Notes: generated by a model not told the origin, from the sequence alone. A stretch of 21,063 nucleotides of DNA from Perkinsus olseni (GCA_013115135.1 JABANP010000712.1:1-21063); one strand, 5' to 3'; counted from the first letter of the stretch, positions 1 to 9,306 are shown. Translations and numbers: made by a program.

Positions 1-1044
1 CAACGATCGAGGAAAATTCGCATGCCGCAAATATACGGGCGATTGATTGGGAGTAGTACACGAATCGGGCCACTTGAAAAATAGAGTTGCCGAACTGTGA
101 ACACTGTCGTCATGAGAGTGCCCCCGCGTCTTTGGTGTGATGGACGAGCGCTCGACTTATAATCCGATGTCGGTTTCCCACCGATGTTCAATCCGGGCAC
201 ACGTCATATTGTGGTAAGGATTCCTTACTAAGGAACACTTCTCAACAATTTTACGTCAAACTTGAGAACTTCCCTCTAGTCAGGGCGACGCAAATGAATC
301 GTTCGAATTTCAAACTTTGGAATAACTGGATTTATCAAGCTGAGGTCCTCAACTTGGGGATGGTATTGGCGTAGTTCCGTCGTCGCAGTTGGTATCTCTG
401 GTTCTGTGACAGCACTTACTGTCCCTCGATCAAGTATCACGCTCGGTAGTACGGATTCGGTACGACGACAGTGTGAGTCACTCATACTTGGATACGTCTA
501 AGTCTTAAACGACTTGCAAAATACTGCGCCGAGAACTGCACAGCACGGGAAGGTTGACTGCACCCCTGAGGAAAGCTTCTTGACAATCTGTCTGATTGAA
601 CTGCATGTCAACGCTAGAGAAAGTTTCCAACTGAGCAAAGCAGCAAGAGTCTAAGTAAGCCGGAACGCTTACGGTTCCGGCTTGCTTAGACAGTCACTAA
701 AACTCATTACAGTCACTGTAAACTCCCACACAGGGGGTCAAAGGTCGATGACCAAGCCTGCAAGGAGTCTGAAGAAAAGGCCAAGGAGTGCGTGGCGAGC
801 GTGGCAACGAGAGAAACGAGCCTTCTTCAGAAGAGACACCTTGGCCAATCAATGGCGAATCATTCAAGGCTAGCAAAAGACAATGCCACAAATGATGGCG
901 TGTCCGTCTGCCACACGACAACAGACGCTACGATGCTATGCTGTTATGAGTTTCATGAACAAACTTTGCTAGCAAAGTAGATCGCTCAGTTCGCAATAGC
1001 ATTTCCATCACTGAAGGGCCTCCAGTGTTAACGTGAGCTTCTCA
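1..1044. other. Non-coding stretch, no supported gene
   Basis: No frame here is convincing: the open frames are short, overlap on both strands and show no protein-like pattern. The stretch contains an 18-bp-stem hairpin at 649-691 (listed separately) and a 14-bp perfect palindrome, CTTTGCTAGCAAAG, around 963-976. I see nothing else I can assign. Confidence 0.5.
649..691. repeat. Near-perfect hairpin, 18-bp stem
   Basis: The left arm 649-666 (GTCTAAGTAAGCCGGAAC) is reverse-complementary to 674-691 with a single mismatch (a G-T wobble in RNA), leaving a 7-nt loop. Such a hairpin could be a small-RNA precursor, a MITE core or a transcript-end structure. The sequence alone does not decide between these. 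Confidence 0.7.
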
Positions 1045-1491
1045 ATGGCAGCCAAACAGCCCATCATCGCAGCTATCGCAGTCGCAGTGATTGTCCCTTT
1101 CGGTGAAGCTGTGGGGGCTACAGCAGCTCCCCGCCGCAGAGCGACTAATGACGTAGGGCCAGCCTCATAGCGCATTCCTATACCCACTCATAAGGACGAG
1201 TCGAGGTCCTTAAGACTCCGCGAGCGTTATGTGTTGTACCGAAAATTCGTCGATTTAGCTTCGTATATTAGGACTTCGATCCTGGTGAGTAGATTATTTT
1301 ACTACGCCTTTCAGGACTTCCCCGCGCGTCAACTCGCAGCGGAGTACCACAACAAGACCGGCATGGCTGTATGCCCCTATGGGAACGTGGCCGGTACCGA
1401 AACATCCCTCAAGATCCTGATTACGAGCACCGCCGTGGCAACTGACTACGCAATTTGCCCCGCGGTCAGAGAGAGAGCCCTACGAAAATAA
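1045..1491 (+). CDS. Candidate small secreted protein, two exons
   Basis: ATG at 1045 opens a frame of 41 codons starting MAAKQPIIAAIAVAVIVPFG. This is a short polar start followed by a hydrophobic run and small residues, typical of a signal peptide; a basic stretch (PRRRAT) follows. Unspliced, it stops at 1168-1170. A GT at 1153 (GAC|GTAGGG) and an AG at 1314 (a TACTAC branch-like motif, then a pyrimidine-rich CCTTTCAG) would remove 162 nt and keep frame. Exon 2 (1315-1491) then adds about 58 codons (DFPARQLAAEYHNKTGMAVC...), with two cysteines and one N-glycosylation sequon (NKT). The product would be about 94 residues. I do not recognise the family. The intron is inferred from sequence only; the unspliced 41-residue peptide is the alternative. 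Confidence 0.35.
1153..1314 (+). other. Putative intron in the secreted-protein gene
   Basis: The stretch starts GTAGGG and ends TTTTACTACGCCTTTCAG, which combines a branch-like motif, a pyrimidine tract and AG. Removing it joins a signal-peptide exon to the open frame downstream without a frame change. A second GTGAGT at 1284 lies inside and could be an alternative donor. Confidence 0.3.
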
Positions 1492-1514
1492 CGTGAGAGA
1501 GCAGGTGGCGTCAT

Positions 1515-1664
1515 ATGGATCAATTTGGCGTTACGATGATGGGTTACGATGGGAAGGTGGCCTTCACCAAGTTCGAGTTCAACCATCCGCGTTGTAAACC
1601 TGCATCATGCAGGTTTACAGGCTGCATACATATTCGATCAGCATCCCCCAGGAACCGGTATTGA
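1515..1664 (+). CDS. Short Cys-containing ORF, unrecognised
   Basis: An ATG at 1515 opens 49 codons ending at TGA 1662-1664. The middle reads GYDGKVAFTKFEFNHPRCKP and is followed by two more cysteines, more protein-like than the surrounding frames. It starts 23 bp after the candidate secreted gene and could be a further exon of it or a degraded relic. The hairpin at 1594-1618 lies within it. No family is recognised. Confidence 0.2.
   Translation: MDQFGVTMMGYDGKVAFTKFEFNHPRCKPASCRFTGCIHIRSASPRNRY
1594..1618. repeat. Perfect hairpin, 11-bp stem
   Basis: GTAAACCTGCA and TGCAGGTTTAC are exact reverse complements separated by 3 nt (TCA). Its role is unknown. Confidence 0.7.
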
Positions 1665-1698
1665 CCCCGTAAGAGATGTACACCATTTCCAGACCTAC

Positions 1699-1826
1699 TT
1701 AGTAAAACCCCAGAGCAAATTAGTAAAACCCCAGAGCAATTCAATATAGCCCAGGCCAAATTAGTAAAATCCCAGAGTAATTTAATAAAGCCTAGACCAA
1801 ATTAGTAAAACCCCAAAGCAATTTAG
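1699..1826. repeat. Tandem array of ~20/21-bp units (copy 1)
   Basis: About six alternating units occur, of the types TTAGTAAAACCCCAGAGCAA and TTTAATAAAGCCCAGACCAA. A second array with the same units lies at 2367-2452. Both are preceded by the same 5' flank, TACACCATTTCCAGACCTAC, so the flank and array were duplicated together. The period is not a multiple of three and the array is not coding. Confidence 0.85.
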
Positions 1827-2346
1827 TCGGCACGCGAGACGCATTCGGATCGTCTCTCCTCCCGGCCCGGGGACTCCGGCCCACGAGTGGCGGGAGAGGT
1901 GGTGGAGCGAACTTCGCTCAGCGAAGGCAGCGTACCTTCTGCCGTACTGGGGGAAGTTGCTTCGAAAAGGGGTTGAAGAGGTTACTATGCAACTTTGTGT
2001 ACAATTTGCAACTTTGCTTCAATCAAGCCCAAACATTGTACCCTTGTTGCTCTGTAGTGTTCCCGGCTTGACCAGGCCGTTGACTAGCTTCACGCTAGAG
2101 CAATACACAAAGGGCGCTAAGATATCATTGACCTGCACACGCCGCGGAGACAGATCGAACACAATGATGTATCCGAGTAAAACAACGATAAGGAGGAGCG
2201 GATGATCCGCTGCGGATCACTACACTCAGCTATGCAAGGAGCCATCGGATAGCCATAGCTATCCAATATGACCATGCCAGTCGGAGCCCCAATTCGAATG
2301 TTTATCGAATAAACTTCAACCCGCGATCTGTAGGATAACGAGGGCC
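1827..2346. other. Non-coding spacer between the two 20-bp arrays
   Basis: There is no convincing gene. Short hairpins are visible: GAGCGAA/TTCGCTC near 1905-1919 and GGATAGC/GCTATCC near 2248-2265. The open frame at 1957-2205 has no protein-like pattern that I recognise. Confidence 0.4.
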
Positions 2347-2366
2347 TACACCATTTCCAGACCTAC

Positions 2367-2452
2367 TTAGTAAAACCCCAGAGCAATTTAATAAAGCCCA
2401 GGCCAAATTAGTAAAACCCCAAGGCAATTTAATAAAGCCCAGACCAAATTAG
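2367..2452. repeat. Tandem array of ~20/21-bp units (copy 2)
   Basis: Four alternating units of the same two types as the array at 1699-1826 occur here, after the same shared flank beginning at 2347. The alternation makes a ~41-bp higher-order dimer. Confidence 0.85.
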
Positions 2453-2515
2453 GCGAAAGTTTTCACTAAAGAGTTCTTCGATAAATTCGATACGGGCTTC
2501 CGGTAGGGCTCATCA

Positions 2516-2827
2516 GTGGGCCTCCTCGGCGACTCTCGTCCATTCAGGAACTATGAAGCCGGCGAGTGGGAGATTGCATACTCGATGCTTAGCGTGAGTG
2601 AGAAACTTCTCGCCTCTGAAGGATATGTGGACGGCCCCAGTGCGTCCTTGAAGAGGCAAGCCGAATCGAACACACGAAGGATGCGCGCTATGGCACTTTC
2701 AGGCACATGGACCGGTATGATAGGAAGGCGCCGGAGGGGTGGAGTGGCGCGCGGGATCTTCCGTGATTGTTGTCGTGCGTTAGTTATCTTCGATAATATT
2801 GCGGAAGGTTTACCAGATTCGCCATAG
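2516..2827 (+). CDS. Unrecognised ORF, possible exon or relic
   Basis: The frame is open for about 103 codons after a TAG just upstream. There is no ATG at its start; the first in-frame ATG is about 23 codons in (reading MLSVSEKLLASEG). The composition is protein-like in the middle, with a Lys/Arg-rich segment, but no motif is recognised. It could be an exon reached through the CATCAG acceptor-like site immediately before 2516, or chance. The rest of the 2453-2930 gap shows nothing I can assign. Confidence 0.18.
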   Translation: MGLLGDSRPFRNYEAGEWEIAYSMLSVSEKLLASEGYVDGPSASLKRQAESNTRRMRAMALSGTWTGMIGRRRRGGVARGIFRDCCRALVIFDNIAEGLPDSP

Positions 2828-2945
2828 CATGCTCTACTTGATGCTTACTGTCTGTTGCACTCTCGCTTCCGCGTTAATGCTAGTGATAAAAAGAACCAAT
2901 TGACCTCATGAAAATGATCCTGTACGATTGTAGACCGAATCAACA

Positions 2946-3400
2946 GACCGAATCAACCGTATCCACCTCGTAGGACAACAGACCGAATCAACCGTATCCA
3001 CCTCGTAGGACAGCAGACCGAATCAACCGTATCCACCTCGTAGGACAACAGACCGAATCAACCGTATCCACCTCGTAGGACAACAGACCGACTCAACCAT
3101 AACCATCTCATAGGACAACAGACCGAATCAACCATAACCATCTCATAGGACAACAGACCGAATCAACCATAACCATCTCATAGGACAACAGACCGAATCA
3201 ACCATAACCATCTCGCAGGACAACAGACCGAATCAACCATAACCATCTCATAGGACAAGAGACCGAATCAACCCTAACCATCTCATAGGACAACAGGCCG
3301 AATCAACCATCTCGTAAGACCAGAGGCCAGTTCAGCCGTACCGACCTCCTAGGACAAGAGACCAAATCAACTATATCCGTCTCATAAGGCAAGAGGCCGA
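2946..3400. repeat. 35-bp minisatellite
   Basis: About eleven clean copies of a 35-bp unit beginning GACCGAATCAACC are followed by several degenerate ones. Two variants occur in blocks: early copies carry CCGTATCCACCTCGTAGGA and later ones CCATAACCATCTCATAGGA. Weakly related sequence continues to about 3717, where the next element begins. The period is not a multiple of three, and there are no spacers, so this is neither coding nor a CRISPR array. Confidence 0.9.
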
Positions 3401-3717
3401 GTGAACCTTATCCCTCATGCCGGATGACAGGACATATCCTGAACGTTGATCTCCTAGGAAGCACCTCGTAAGACCACAGATCGTATTGACCATATCCTGA
3501 ACGTCCATCTCGTAATATAGTAAGTTACATCGTCTATATCCATCCGTAAGATGCCGACAGGTCGCACCACGAGCGTCCATTCCATTCCGTTGCAACGGGA
3601 CCCGTTGGGCAAAAGTCTTTTGCCAAAAGATTGAGTCAACCGTATCCATCACATAGAACGGCAACAGGTCATACTAAGGCCTTCCATCTCGAAGGACAAC
3701 AACAGGGCATAGCAAGG

Positions 3718-3904
3718 AGTGAAGGTCCGGGCTTTGCCTGGAGCAAGTTCAAGCAAGCGTAGCAAGCATCGTTTGTGCGCGAGCTATTCGCGCGCCCCCG
3801 TAATCGACCAAAGTGGTAGCAACGATATGTTGCGTTCGTGGTTGTAAGGAGCGGAACCCGGCGTGAGAAGGTCTTCCGGGCCGGTTCCGAGGAAATTTTT
3901 CTTT
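3718..3904 (+). repeat. Split direct repeat A1 (left end)
   Basis: This 187-bp repeat begins GTGAAGGTCCGGGCTTTGCC just after the GA at the left end and closely matches A2 at 8923-9105. A1 has two 2-bp insertions relative to A2. It contains inverted segments such as GCGCGAGCTATTCGCGCGC and a GGAACC...GGTTCC stem. Confidence 0.9.
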
Positions 3905-4769
3905 TGGTTCGCCGCGTTGGATCCTCTCGCTCACTCGTCACCTAGCGCTTCTCGTACGTCTGCTCGTTGATTGTTCGTTGAATTGCTGCTCGTTGAATTG
4001 CTGCTCGTTGAATGTTCGCCGCGCCTATACGTCCAGTCGCCTTCGCCTAGACCTGTTGACATCGTTGCTCGCTGAGTCTTGTCTCTGTCTCTCGTGTTCA
4101 GGAATTATTCGATCAATTTATTCGCACTGTGGTGGCAAAGGTGTGGCTCGCTGGTTGTCACACCTTGACTCACTTGGTCAGACGTCCTGTGGGAGGGAAC
4201 TGCCGCTCGCATCCGGTACAGGATTGATCTGTCATGACTCTCCAGCTTCGGGAGCGAGCTGTTTGTAGACCACAGACGGTGGTTACTGGTCCCCTTGGGG
4301 AGGTTTCACTCTCTGAGACACGCCCTTGAGCGTCGACTCGGGAGTAAGCGGTCCTCTCGCTTGACCCCGGTGCCTGAATAGGCTTGGGATGGGCTTCGTT
4401 TAAGCTCTGAGCAGCCCGTGATACTGACCGAGGTCCAGTGTGGGCCACAGTGCAGCCGCTGCACTCGGTAGTTGACCGAGGAAACACGCCCGAGAGCGTT
4501 GATTCCTGAAGGTCCGTGCACGTTTCGGTGTCTCGTGGTGGGAGCGGGACCCTCCTCAGGAGATTTCACCACGTCGAACTCTGCGGCCGGAGCCCATGAG
4601 TCGGAGCCCCCCCACAGTGCGCAGCTGTGCTACAGCGGAGCCCCCAGATCAGCTATGGTGCTTCCTCGTGCTAGTTCGGAATTCAAGCGTGCTCGGAATT
4701 ACTTTCGCTAGGAATTTCTTGTCTAAATGCCGCCCTCATTTCAGTTTTAATTGTCCTCCGCTCGTTCCC
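3905..4769 (+). other. 5' leader of the tyrosine-recombinase element
   Basis: This is the region between A1 and the first convincing ATG of the Gag-like frame. It contains a 15-bp tandem repeat (TGCTCGTTGAAT type, about 3960-4015). It also has two diverged copies of an ACACGCCC...GAGCGT segment (around 4319 and 4487) and a CTCGGT/ACCGAG stem near 4465. Frames on both strands overlap and none looks real. It is probably untranslated leader. Confidence 0.5.
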
Positions 4770-5829
4770 ATGGCCAACGCCAACGCCAGAGGAACCGAAG
4801 CCTTCCTCGCGATCATGCCAGCCAGCTGCCCAGTGGTTCTGCGTGATGCTATCATAGAGAGGCTTCAGGCCATCGATATGGCTGTATCGGACATCCCTGT
4901 CCTCGTGTCCAAGCCAGAGGTGTTGAAGAGGACGGTGGTTGACGTCCTTTGCCCGCCGGCTGAGAACGAGACGGCTGACCAAACCCAGCAACGCCTAGTC
5001 CGCGGGCTAAGGGTTGAAGCCGCTCTCCAGGAAGCGGCCAAGGCTTCCTTGGGGAAGCAAGGCTCAACTGCGAACGGCCAGATCGAGTACATGGAGAGGG
5101 TCTCCAAGCGTTACGGTGGGGGCTGCTTCTCCGGGGCTGGTAGCAGACCAGGCCACGGTGAAACTGATTGCCGAGTCCCCTTCCACCTACCGGGAGATAA
5201 AACTAGGTGCTGACTGTGCTTCGTTGGGCAAGAAACCAGTGTTGGATGTCAACGGTGCTATCCAATGGATTCCAGAAACTGCGACTGCTGGTCGTCAGCC
5301 CAAGCGCCTCTGTGAACTATTGTACGGACTACTACCAGTATTACTTTGTGTTGACGTGAGCGTGGGCCTCGAGGCGGGTCCTTGGATCCTCCAATATGTG
5401 CAGCAGCTATGCAGGATCTGCATGGTGCATGGAGAAGCCGCGGTGGTGGGTTATGATGCTTCTTTTCGCCGCTCGTTGAGTGGTAGAGCTTTCGCTTTGG
5501 CGGAAAGGGAGAAGATCTCGCTGTCTCTGGCAACCATCCGTTTGCTTGGGAATGCGGTGGACCAGGAAGCGCTCAATGAGGCTACGAGGACGCCGACCCC
5601 AGCCGTTGGAGCGCAGAGCAGTCCTGGGCGTGCCACCACTAGTGCTACTTCGACATCTTCACCAAGTACGGACAAGAAGGGGAAGCATGTCCCGCCAGGC
5701 AACTGCCCTCATACTCGCGGTCAGTGCCCGTTGCTCAAAATCCGTAAGTGCCCGTGGCCCCCGAGAAGCCACGTTAGAGATGGCGCGGATTCAAAGCCGC
5801 AGCCGCCCGGCAAGAAGCAGCGGCTCTGA
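4770..5829 (+). pseudogene. gag: Gag-like protein of the tyrosine-recombinase element, frameshifted
   Basis: ATG 4770 (in CTCGTTCCCATGG) starts MANANARGTEAFLAIMPASC. The frame runs to about 5135, where the reading continues one frame over (LVADQATVKLIAES...) and ends at TGA 5827-5829. A GGGGG run near 5116 lies just before the switch, so one indel explains the break. The joined product would be about 350 residues, helical in character, ending in a Ser/Thr/Pro-rich linker and a basic Cys/His cluster (CPHTRGQC, then C and H further on), followed by KPQPPGKKQRL. That tail suits a nucleic-acid-binding Gag. The Gag call rests on position (first gene, before RT) and this tail; no capsid homology could be tested. 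Confidence 0.55.
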
Positions 5830-5959
5830 GCTGCGCTGGTTTTCTCGCAACTTTAATTGATTCCGGCTCTACTTATGATCGTTTTTCATACACTCCTGGT
5901 TTTGAGTTCAGCGAGTGAGATTCAATGCCTGAGTTTTACTAGTTGTGCTTGGTTTCTGC

Positions 5960-7180
5960 ATGGCTCCTGGAAAGCGCTCCCTGGAGGGCAGACGCAAGAA
6001 TCGCGCCCGTTATCGTGCCAAGCGCGCGAGGGCGGCGAAGGTTGATCGGCCGTCCCCGCCGATGCCGGTCGCCTCTTCGACCAGTTCGCCACGATACCAC
6101 GATGTAGGTGGGAGCTCTACACTCCACCCCTGGGAGGCTAACGCGTCTGAAGTGTTCGCTTCTTTCTCGCCTGAGTCGATCCCGCCGGTAGATGGTACTG
6201 GGTTCCCTGACCTCTCTCAGTGGGATGGAGATATCTCATTTTCACCACGGTACGAGAAGCTATCCTTGGCTCTTGCGAAGGCCGTCCGAGCCAAGGCGGA
6301 GGCCTGGGTTAGGCGTCCCGAGGTACGGAATTTCTTGCTCCGTTATGAGCAAGCTTCGAGGTTGGAACAGACCGAGATGGCGAACAAGTGGGTCGCATTG
6401 GGGATCGAGTGTGAATCCGAGCAATTAGCTGCCACTCTCGCTCGCTTGCTGGAGTCCACGGGTTTGGGTAGCTCCGAAACGCTTCTACAGTCTGCTTCAC
6501 CGATCTCGCCGATCCGTGGCAGATTGCTGGAGTCAAGGGTCACGTGGCCAGGAGAAGGCCCCGAGGATTGTGGTATTGCTGCGGTGGCGATGAGTGGCAT
6601 GCCGCTGGGGCTCAGCGTCCCCTTCCCCGAGGATCTGCGGACATGGCCAGCCTTCCATGAACAATCTCTTCGCCCAGGGGAGCCTGAGGTCATACGGTGG
6701 AAAGGTCTGCCCGATAGTGATCTCCTCCCTCTCGTCCGCAAGCCGATGACAGCGTCATGGCTAACCTACTCAATGAGCAGATACAGCGTGAGCTTGAGAC
6801 CGGGAAGATAATATCTGTAAATAGATCGGAGTTCGGAAGATTGGGGGACTGGGGATAAGTCAGGCCAATGTCGTCTGGAAAGACCCTGCTCACAGCAAGA
6901 TTCGTATCATCAAGAACTACAGGACGTCGGGGGTCAACCATGCGTCACGCATGCTGACGGCTGCGTTGTACCCCCGGCCTTCCCCAGATACGTCTGTTAC
7001 TGCGCGAAGTGGGTCCGGGATCGGCTCTGGCCGAATTCGATGTGACTTCTGCGTTCAGAACTCTGCAGCCGCATCCGTTAGAGCATCGGTTTCTAGCCCT
7101 GCGAGATTCCCCCCCCCTATTGCCGGGATTCGCAATGTTACTGCTGATGTGATTAGCAGATCTGCCCGTGCGTCGGTTCT
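5960..7180 (+). pseudogene. Reverse transcriptase/RNase H remnant, DIRS type
   Basis: ATG 5960 starts a basic N-terminus (MAPGKRSLEGRRKNRARYRA), and the frame runs to about 6755. It then continues in a second frame (MANLLNEQIQRELETGKIIS). From about 6855 a third frame reads KIRIIKNYRTSGVN, the fingers motif of DIRS-like RT. At 7024 the frame changes again to AEFDVTSAFRTL followed by HRFLALRDS: motif A, with the catalytic Asp in the DV.SAFR context typical of the order. Directly after an eight-C run (about 7110-7117) the sequence reads AGIRNVTADVISR, which matches the C-terminal end of RNase H. RT motifs B to E, including the second catalytic Asp pair, and nearly all of RNase H are missing. 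Confidence 0.72.
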
Positions 7181-7392
7181 TGCTAGTGCCCCGTCAGGCT
7201 GGACGCACCTGTCAGGAACCTGTTACATTGTCCTGACGGCGGCTCGTAGTATTATCATCATCTGCTATGCTGCTTCTGACGTAGTACTGCTTGGGTTGGC
7301 GGGGAGGAACTCGATTGAATGGGATTGTGGGTCTTGCACAGGCTCCTCTGTATTTGATGCCCAAGAAGTCTCAACTTCCTTCTCATTTGCTC

Positions 7393-8375
7393 GAGTTTAT
7401 GCGGCAGAGACGGCGGCGACTCCGGAGGATCGAGCGAGAGCCAACTCCCGTCTCCTGGAGTACTCTCTTAAACCCAGGACTATGGCCTCTTATCAGACAC
7501 CTCTGCGTTTTTACGAGATGGGGTTTGGTACTATATCTCCTTCGAACCCGGTCACTCCCGAGCGATTAGTCTCTTTTATTCGTGGGCTGACAGGGGGCTC
7601 CCTGGGAGCCGGTAGATCACTTCTGGCACAGTACGGGAGTATACTTCGGCGGTGCGAACGATGGGTGTGGTTCGAACTGGCAAGAGCATCCCACCAGAAG
7701 GGGGAGGCTCTGATTTCTCGAGCTCTGGCTAGTGCTGATCGTATCCTCTTGGATAAGGACAAGCCGAAGAAGCAGGCCGCGCCTTTATGTCAGGAATGCC
7801 TTCAATCTCTCGCGGACATGCAGCTCACTCCCGGTGGTTTGCGTGATCAGCTTCGTTCTGCCGTGTTGGTGGCGTCGATCTTTATGCTCCGCTTCGACCA
7901 GTTGCCCGGCCTCATTCGTGCGGACATTTCTTGGGAGTCGAGCTCTGAGGGGTTGCTGGTCTCTGTAATCTTCCACGATACCAAGACTGCTTCTCGCGAG
8001 GAGCGGCAGACCTTATGTTTTGTAGAAGGACGTGGTGCATAGCTCATTACTTGGTCAGTGCTTGTCGAACACGCGTCGAGGGTGGGGATGAGTGTATCTT
8101 TCCTTCGTTAAAGAGCGCCACTTTCGGGAAGGAGCTGCGAGCCTTCTTATCTGCCGAGTTTCCTTCGAAGGTTTTGTCTTGGGATATTCCTAACATTACC
8201 GGCCATAGCATGAGGCGTTCGGGTGCTTGCGCTCTGCTGGCTAACAATGTTCCGGCGGAGCAGGTTCGGGTTGCAGGGCAACTGGAGGTCACGAACTTGG
8301 GAGGAGTATGGACTTCCTGAGATACAGCGGCAGTGCAGAGGACATGCTGCAGAAATTCTTGGCTCGCCTGCGTAA
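7393..8375 (+). pseudogene. Tyrosine recombinase of the DIRS-like element, frameshifted
   Basis: This enzyme would insert the circular cDNA by strand exchange. The N-terminal core-binding part (SLKPRTMASYQTPLRFYEMG) lies in the first frame, in line with the RNase H end. The box I Arg is in FMLRFDQLPGLIRADI (codon 7890). A frame change near 8035 leads to GHSMRRSGACALL, which is HxxR with His at 8204 and Arg at 8213. A second change near 8270 leads to GNWRSRTWEEYG, giving the box II Trp (8283) and a candidate nucleophile Tyr (8307), about 34 codons after the HxxR His, as is usual for the family. All key residues survive, but across three frames. The frame ends at TAA 8373-8375. Confidence 0.8.
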
Positions 8376-8737
8376 TTTGCTGGTGCGATCATGGTGTTGT
8401 GCTTCCTGTTTCTGAGGACCACCGATGCTTCGTGTGCGGAGTGATGGGCTTTTGTGTCTTTGATGTGACTCACATCGCATCATGTGATGCTTCTGTGCGG
8501 AGTATAGTGTTTGCAATACTTGGGTGTTGTGCTTGCTCTCTGACACATCCTTAGACCTCCGCTTGCTTGAACGGTGTCCTGAGCGCAGGAGCAGTGTAGC
8601 ACTAGTAGTGTTGTTGTGGCCTCGGATTGCTGGCCTTGCGGTGGGTACCACCGGGTGGTTTAACGGTAGGGTTTGTCGGGTTGGCGATCCCGGGTAGTGC
8701 CCAGGGGGACAGTCACGTGTGGATTGTTGGGTGAGTG
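8376..8737 (+). other. 3' untranslated region of the tyrosine-recombinase element
   Basis: This is G/T-rich sequence between the recombinase stop and repeat B1, with no coding pattern. It contains a local inverted segment ATGTGACTCACATCGCATCA followed by TGTGATGC (around 8463-8489). Confidence 0.5.
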
Positions 8738-8923
8738 CTGGGAGACATTGCCTGTGTGCTTGCGTGCCAGGCAATGTGACTGTGGTGTTGTATTGGCCGC
8801 TGGCCCGAAGTGTGTTGGACATCCTGGCGATGTCTGCTGGTCTTCGGGTCTCGGGCTAATTTACACCACAGTCTCACCCAACACTCCCAGTTGACTGATG
8901 CGATGCGGCGGAGCGCGTCTTGA
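8738..8923 (+). repeat. Split direct repeat B1
   Basis: This 186-bp repeat, starting CTGGGAGACATTGCCTGTG, closely matches B2 at 9122-9306. It abuts A2 directly, the two sharing GA. It is rich in nested complementarity: CATTGCCTG/CAGGCAATG (8746-8776), GACTGTGGTGT/ACACCACAGTC (8778-8873) and GACATC/GATGTC (8818-8834), predicting a branched fold. Confidence 0.9.
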
Positions 8924-9105
8924 GTGAAGGTCCGGGCTTTGCCTGGAGCAAGTTCAAGCAAGCGTAGCAAGTATCGTTTGTGCGCGAGCTATTCGCGCGC
9001 CCCCGTAATCGACCAGCGGTAGCAACGATATGTTGCGTTCGTGGTTAAGGAGCGGAACCCGGCGTGAGAAGGTCTTCCGGGCCGGTTCCGAGGAAATTTT
9101 TCTTT
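8923..9105 (+). repeat. Split direct repeat A2
   Basis: This is the second copy of A, 183 bp, ending GAGGAAATTTTTCTTT as in A1. It is separated from B2 by 16 bp (9106-9121). Its position between B1 and B2 defines the split-direct-repeat layout. Confidence 0.9.
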
Positions 9106-9121
9106 ACCCTTGGTTAGTTAT

Positions 9122-9306
9122 CTGGGAGACATTGCCTGTGTGCTTGCGTGCCAGGCAATGTGACTGTGGTGTTGTATTGGCCGCTGGCCCGAAGTGTGTT
9201 GGACATCCTGGCGATGTCTGCTGGTCTTCGGGTCTCGGGCTAATTTACACCACAGTCTCACCCAACACCCCAGTTGACTGATGCGATGCGGCGGAGCGCG
9301 TCTTGA
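9122..9306 (+). repeat. Split direct repeat B2 (right end)
   Basis: This is the second copy of B, one base shorter than B1 (ACACCCCAG against ACACTCCCAG). It ends GCGTCTTGA, after which the sequence becomes unrelated flank (CGTCAGTCC). It retains the same nested inverted repeats as B1. Confidence 0.9.

Larger units (their letters stand above)
3718..9306 (+). mobile_element. Degenerate DIRS-order tyrosine-recombinase retrotransposon with split direct repeats
   Basis: The element is bounded by repeats in the order A1 (3718-3904), internal genes, B1 (8738-8923), A2 (8923-9105), B2 (9122-9306). This A1...B1-A2-B2 layout is the split direct repeat of PAT/Ngaro-like elements. Inside are a Gag-like frame, a reverse transcriptase/RNase H frame with a DIRS-type motif A, and a tyrosine recombinase with the Arg, HxxR, Trp and Tyr signature. 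There is no DDE integrase, no protease and no target-site duplication, as expected for this order. At least six frame changes and a large deletion inside RT-RNase H show that this copy is dead unless some shifts are assembly errors. The Ngaro versus PAT/TOC assignment is not settled, because the RT is too damaged. Confidence 0.82.

Noticed and set aside
1284..1314. A 31-nt micro-intron starting GTGAGT
   Set aside because: It is possible, but the exon before it lacks a good start. The longer 1153-1314 intron joins a signal peptide in frame and is preferred.
1699..1826. Telomere-like repeats (AAAACCCCA words)
   Set aside because: The unit is 20-21 bp with two alternating forms and lies internally; it does not match a short telomeric period.
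2946..3400. CRISPR-like regular repeats
   Set aside because: The 35-bp units are directly abutting with no spacers, and the context is eukaryotic; it is a minisatellite.
4170..4711. Overlapping open frames on both strands before the Gag-like gene
   Set aside because: They are mutually overlapping with no consistent protein pattern, and lie in what looks like the element's leader.
3718..9306. DNA methyltransferase domain as found in some DIRS elements
   Set aside because: No such motif is visible in any frame between the RNase H remnant and the recombinase or after it.
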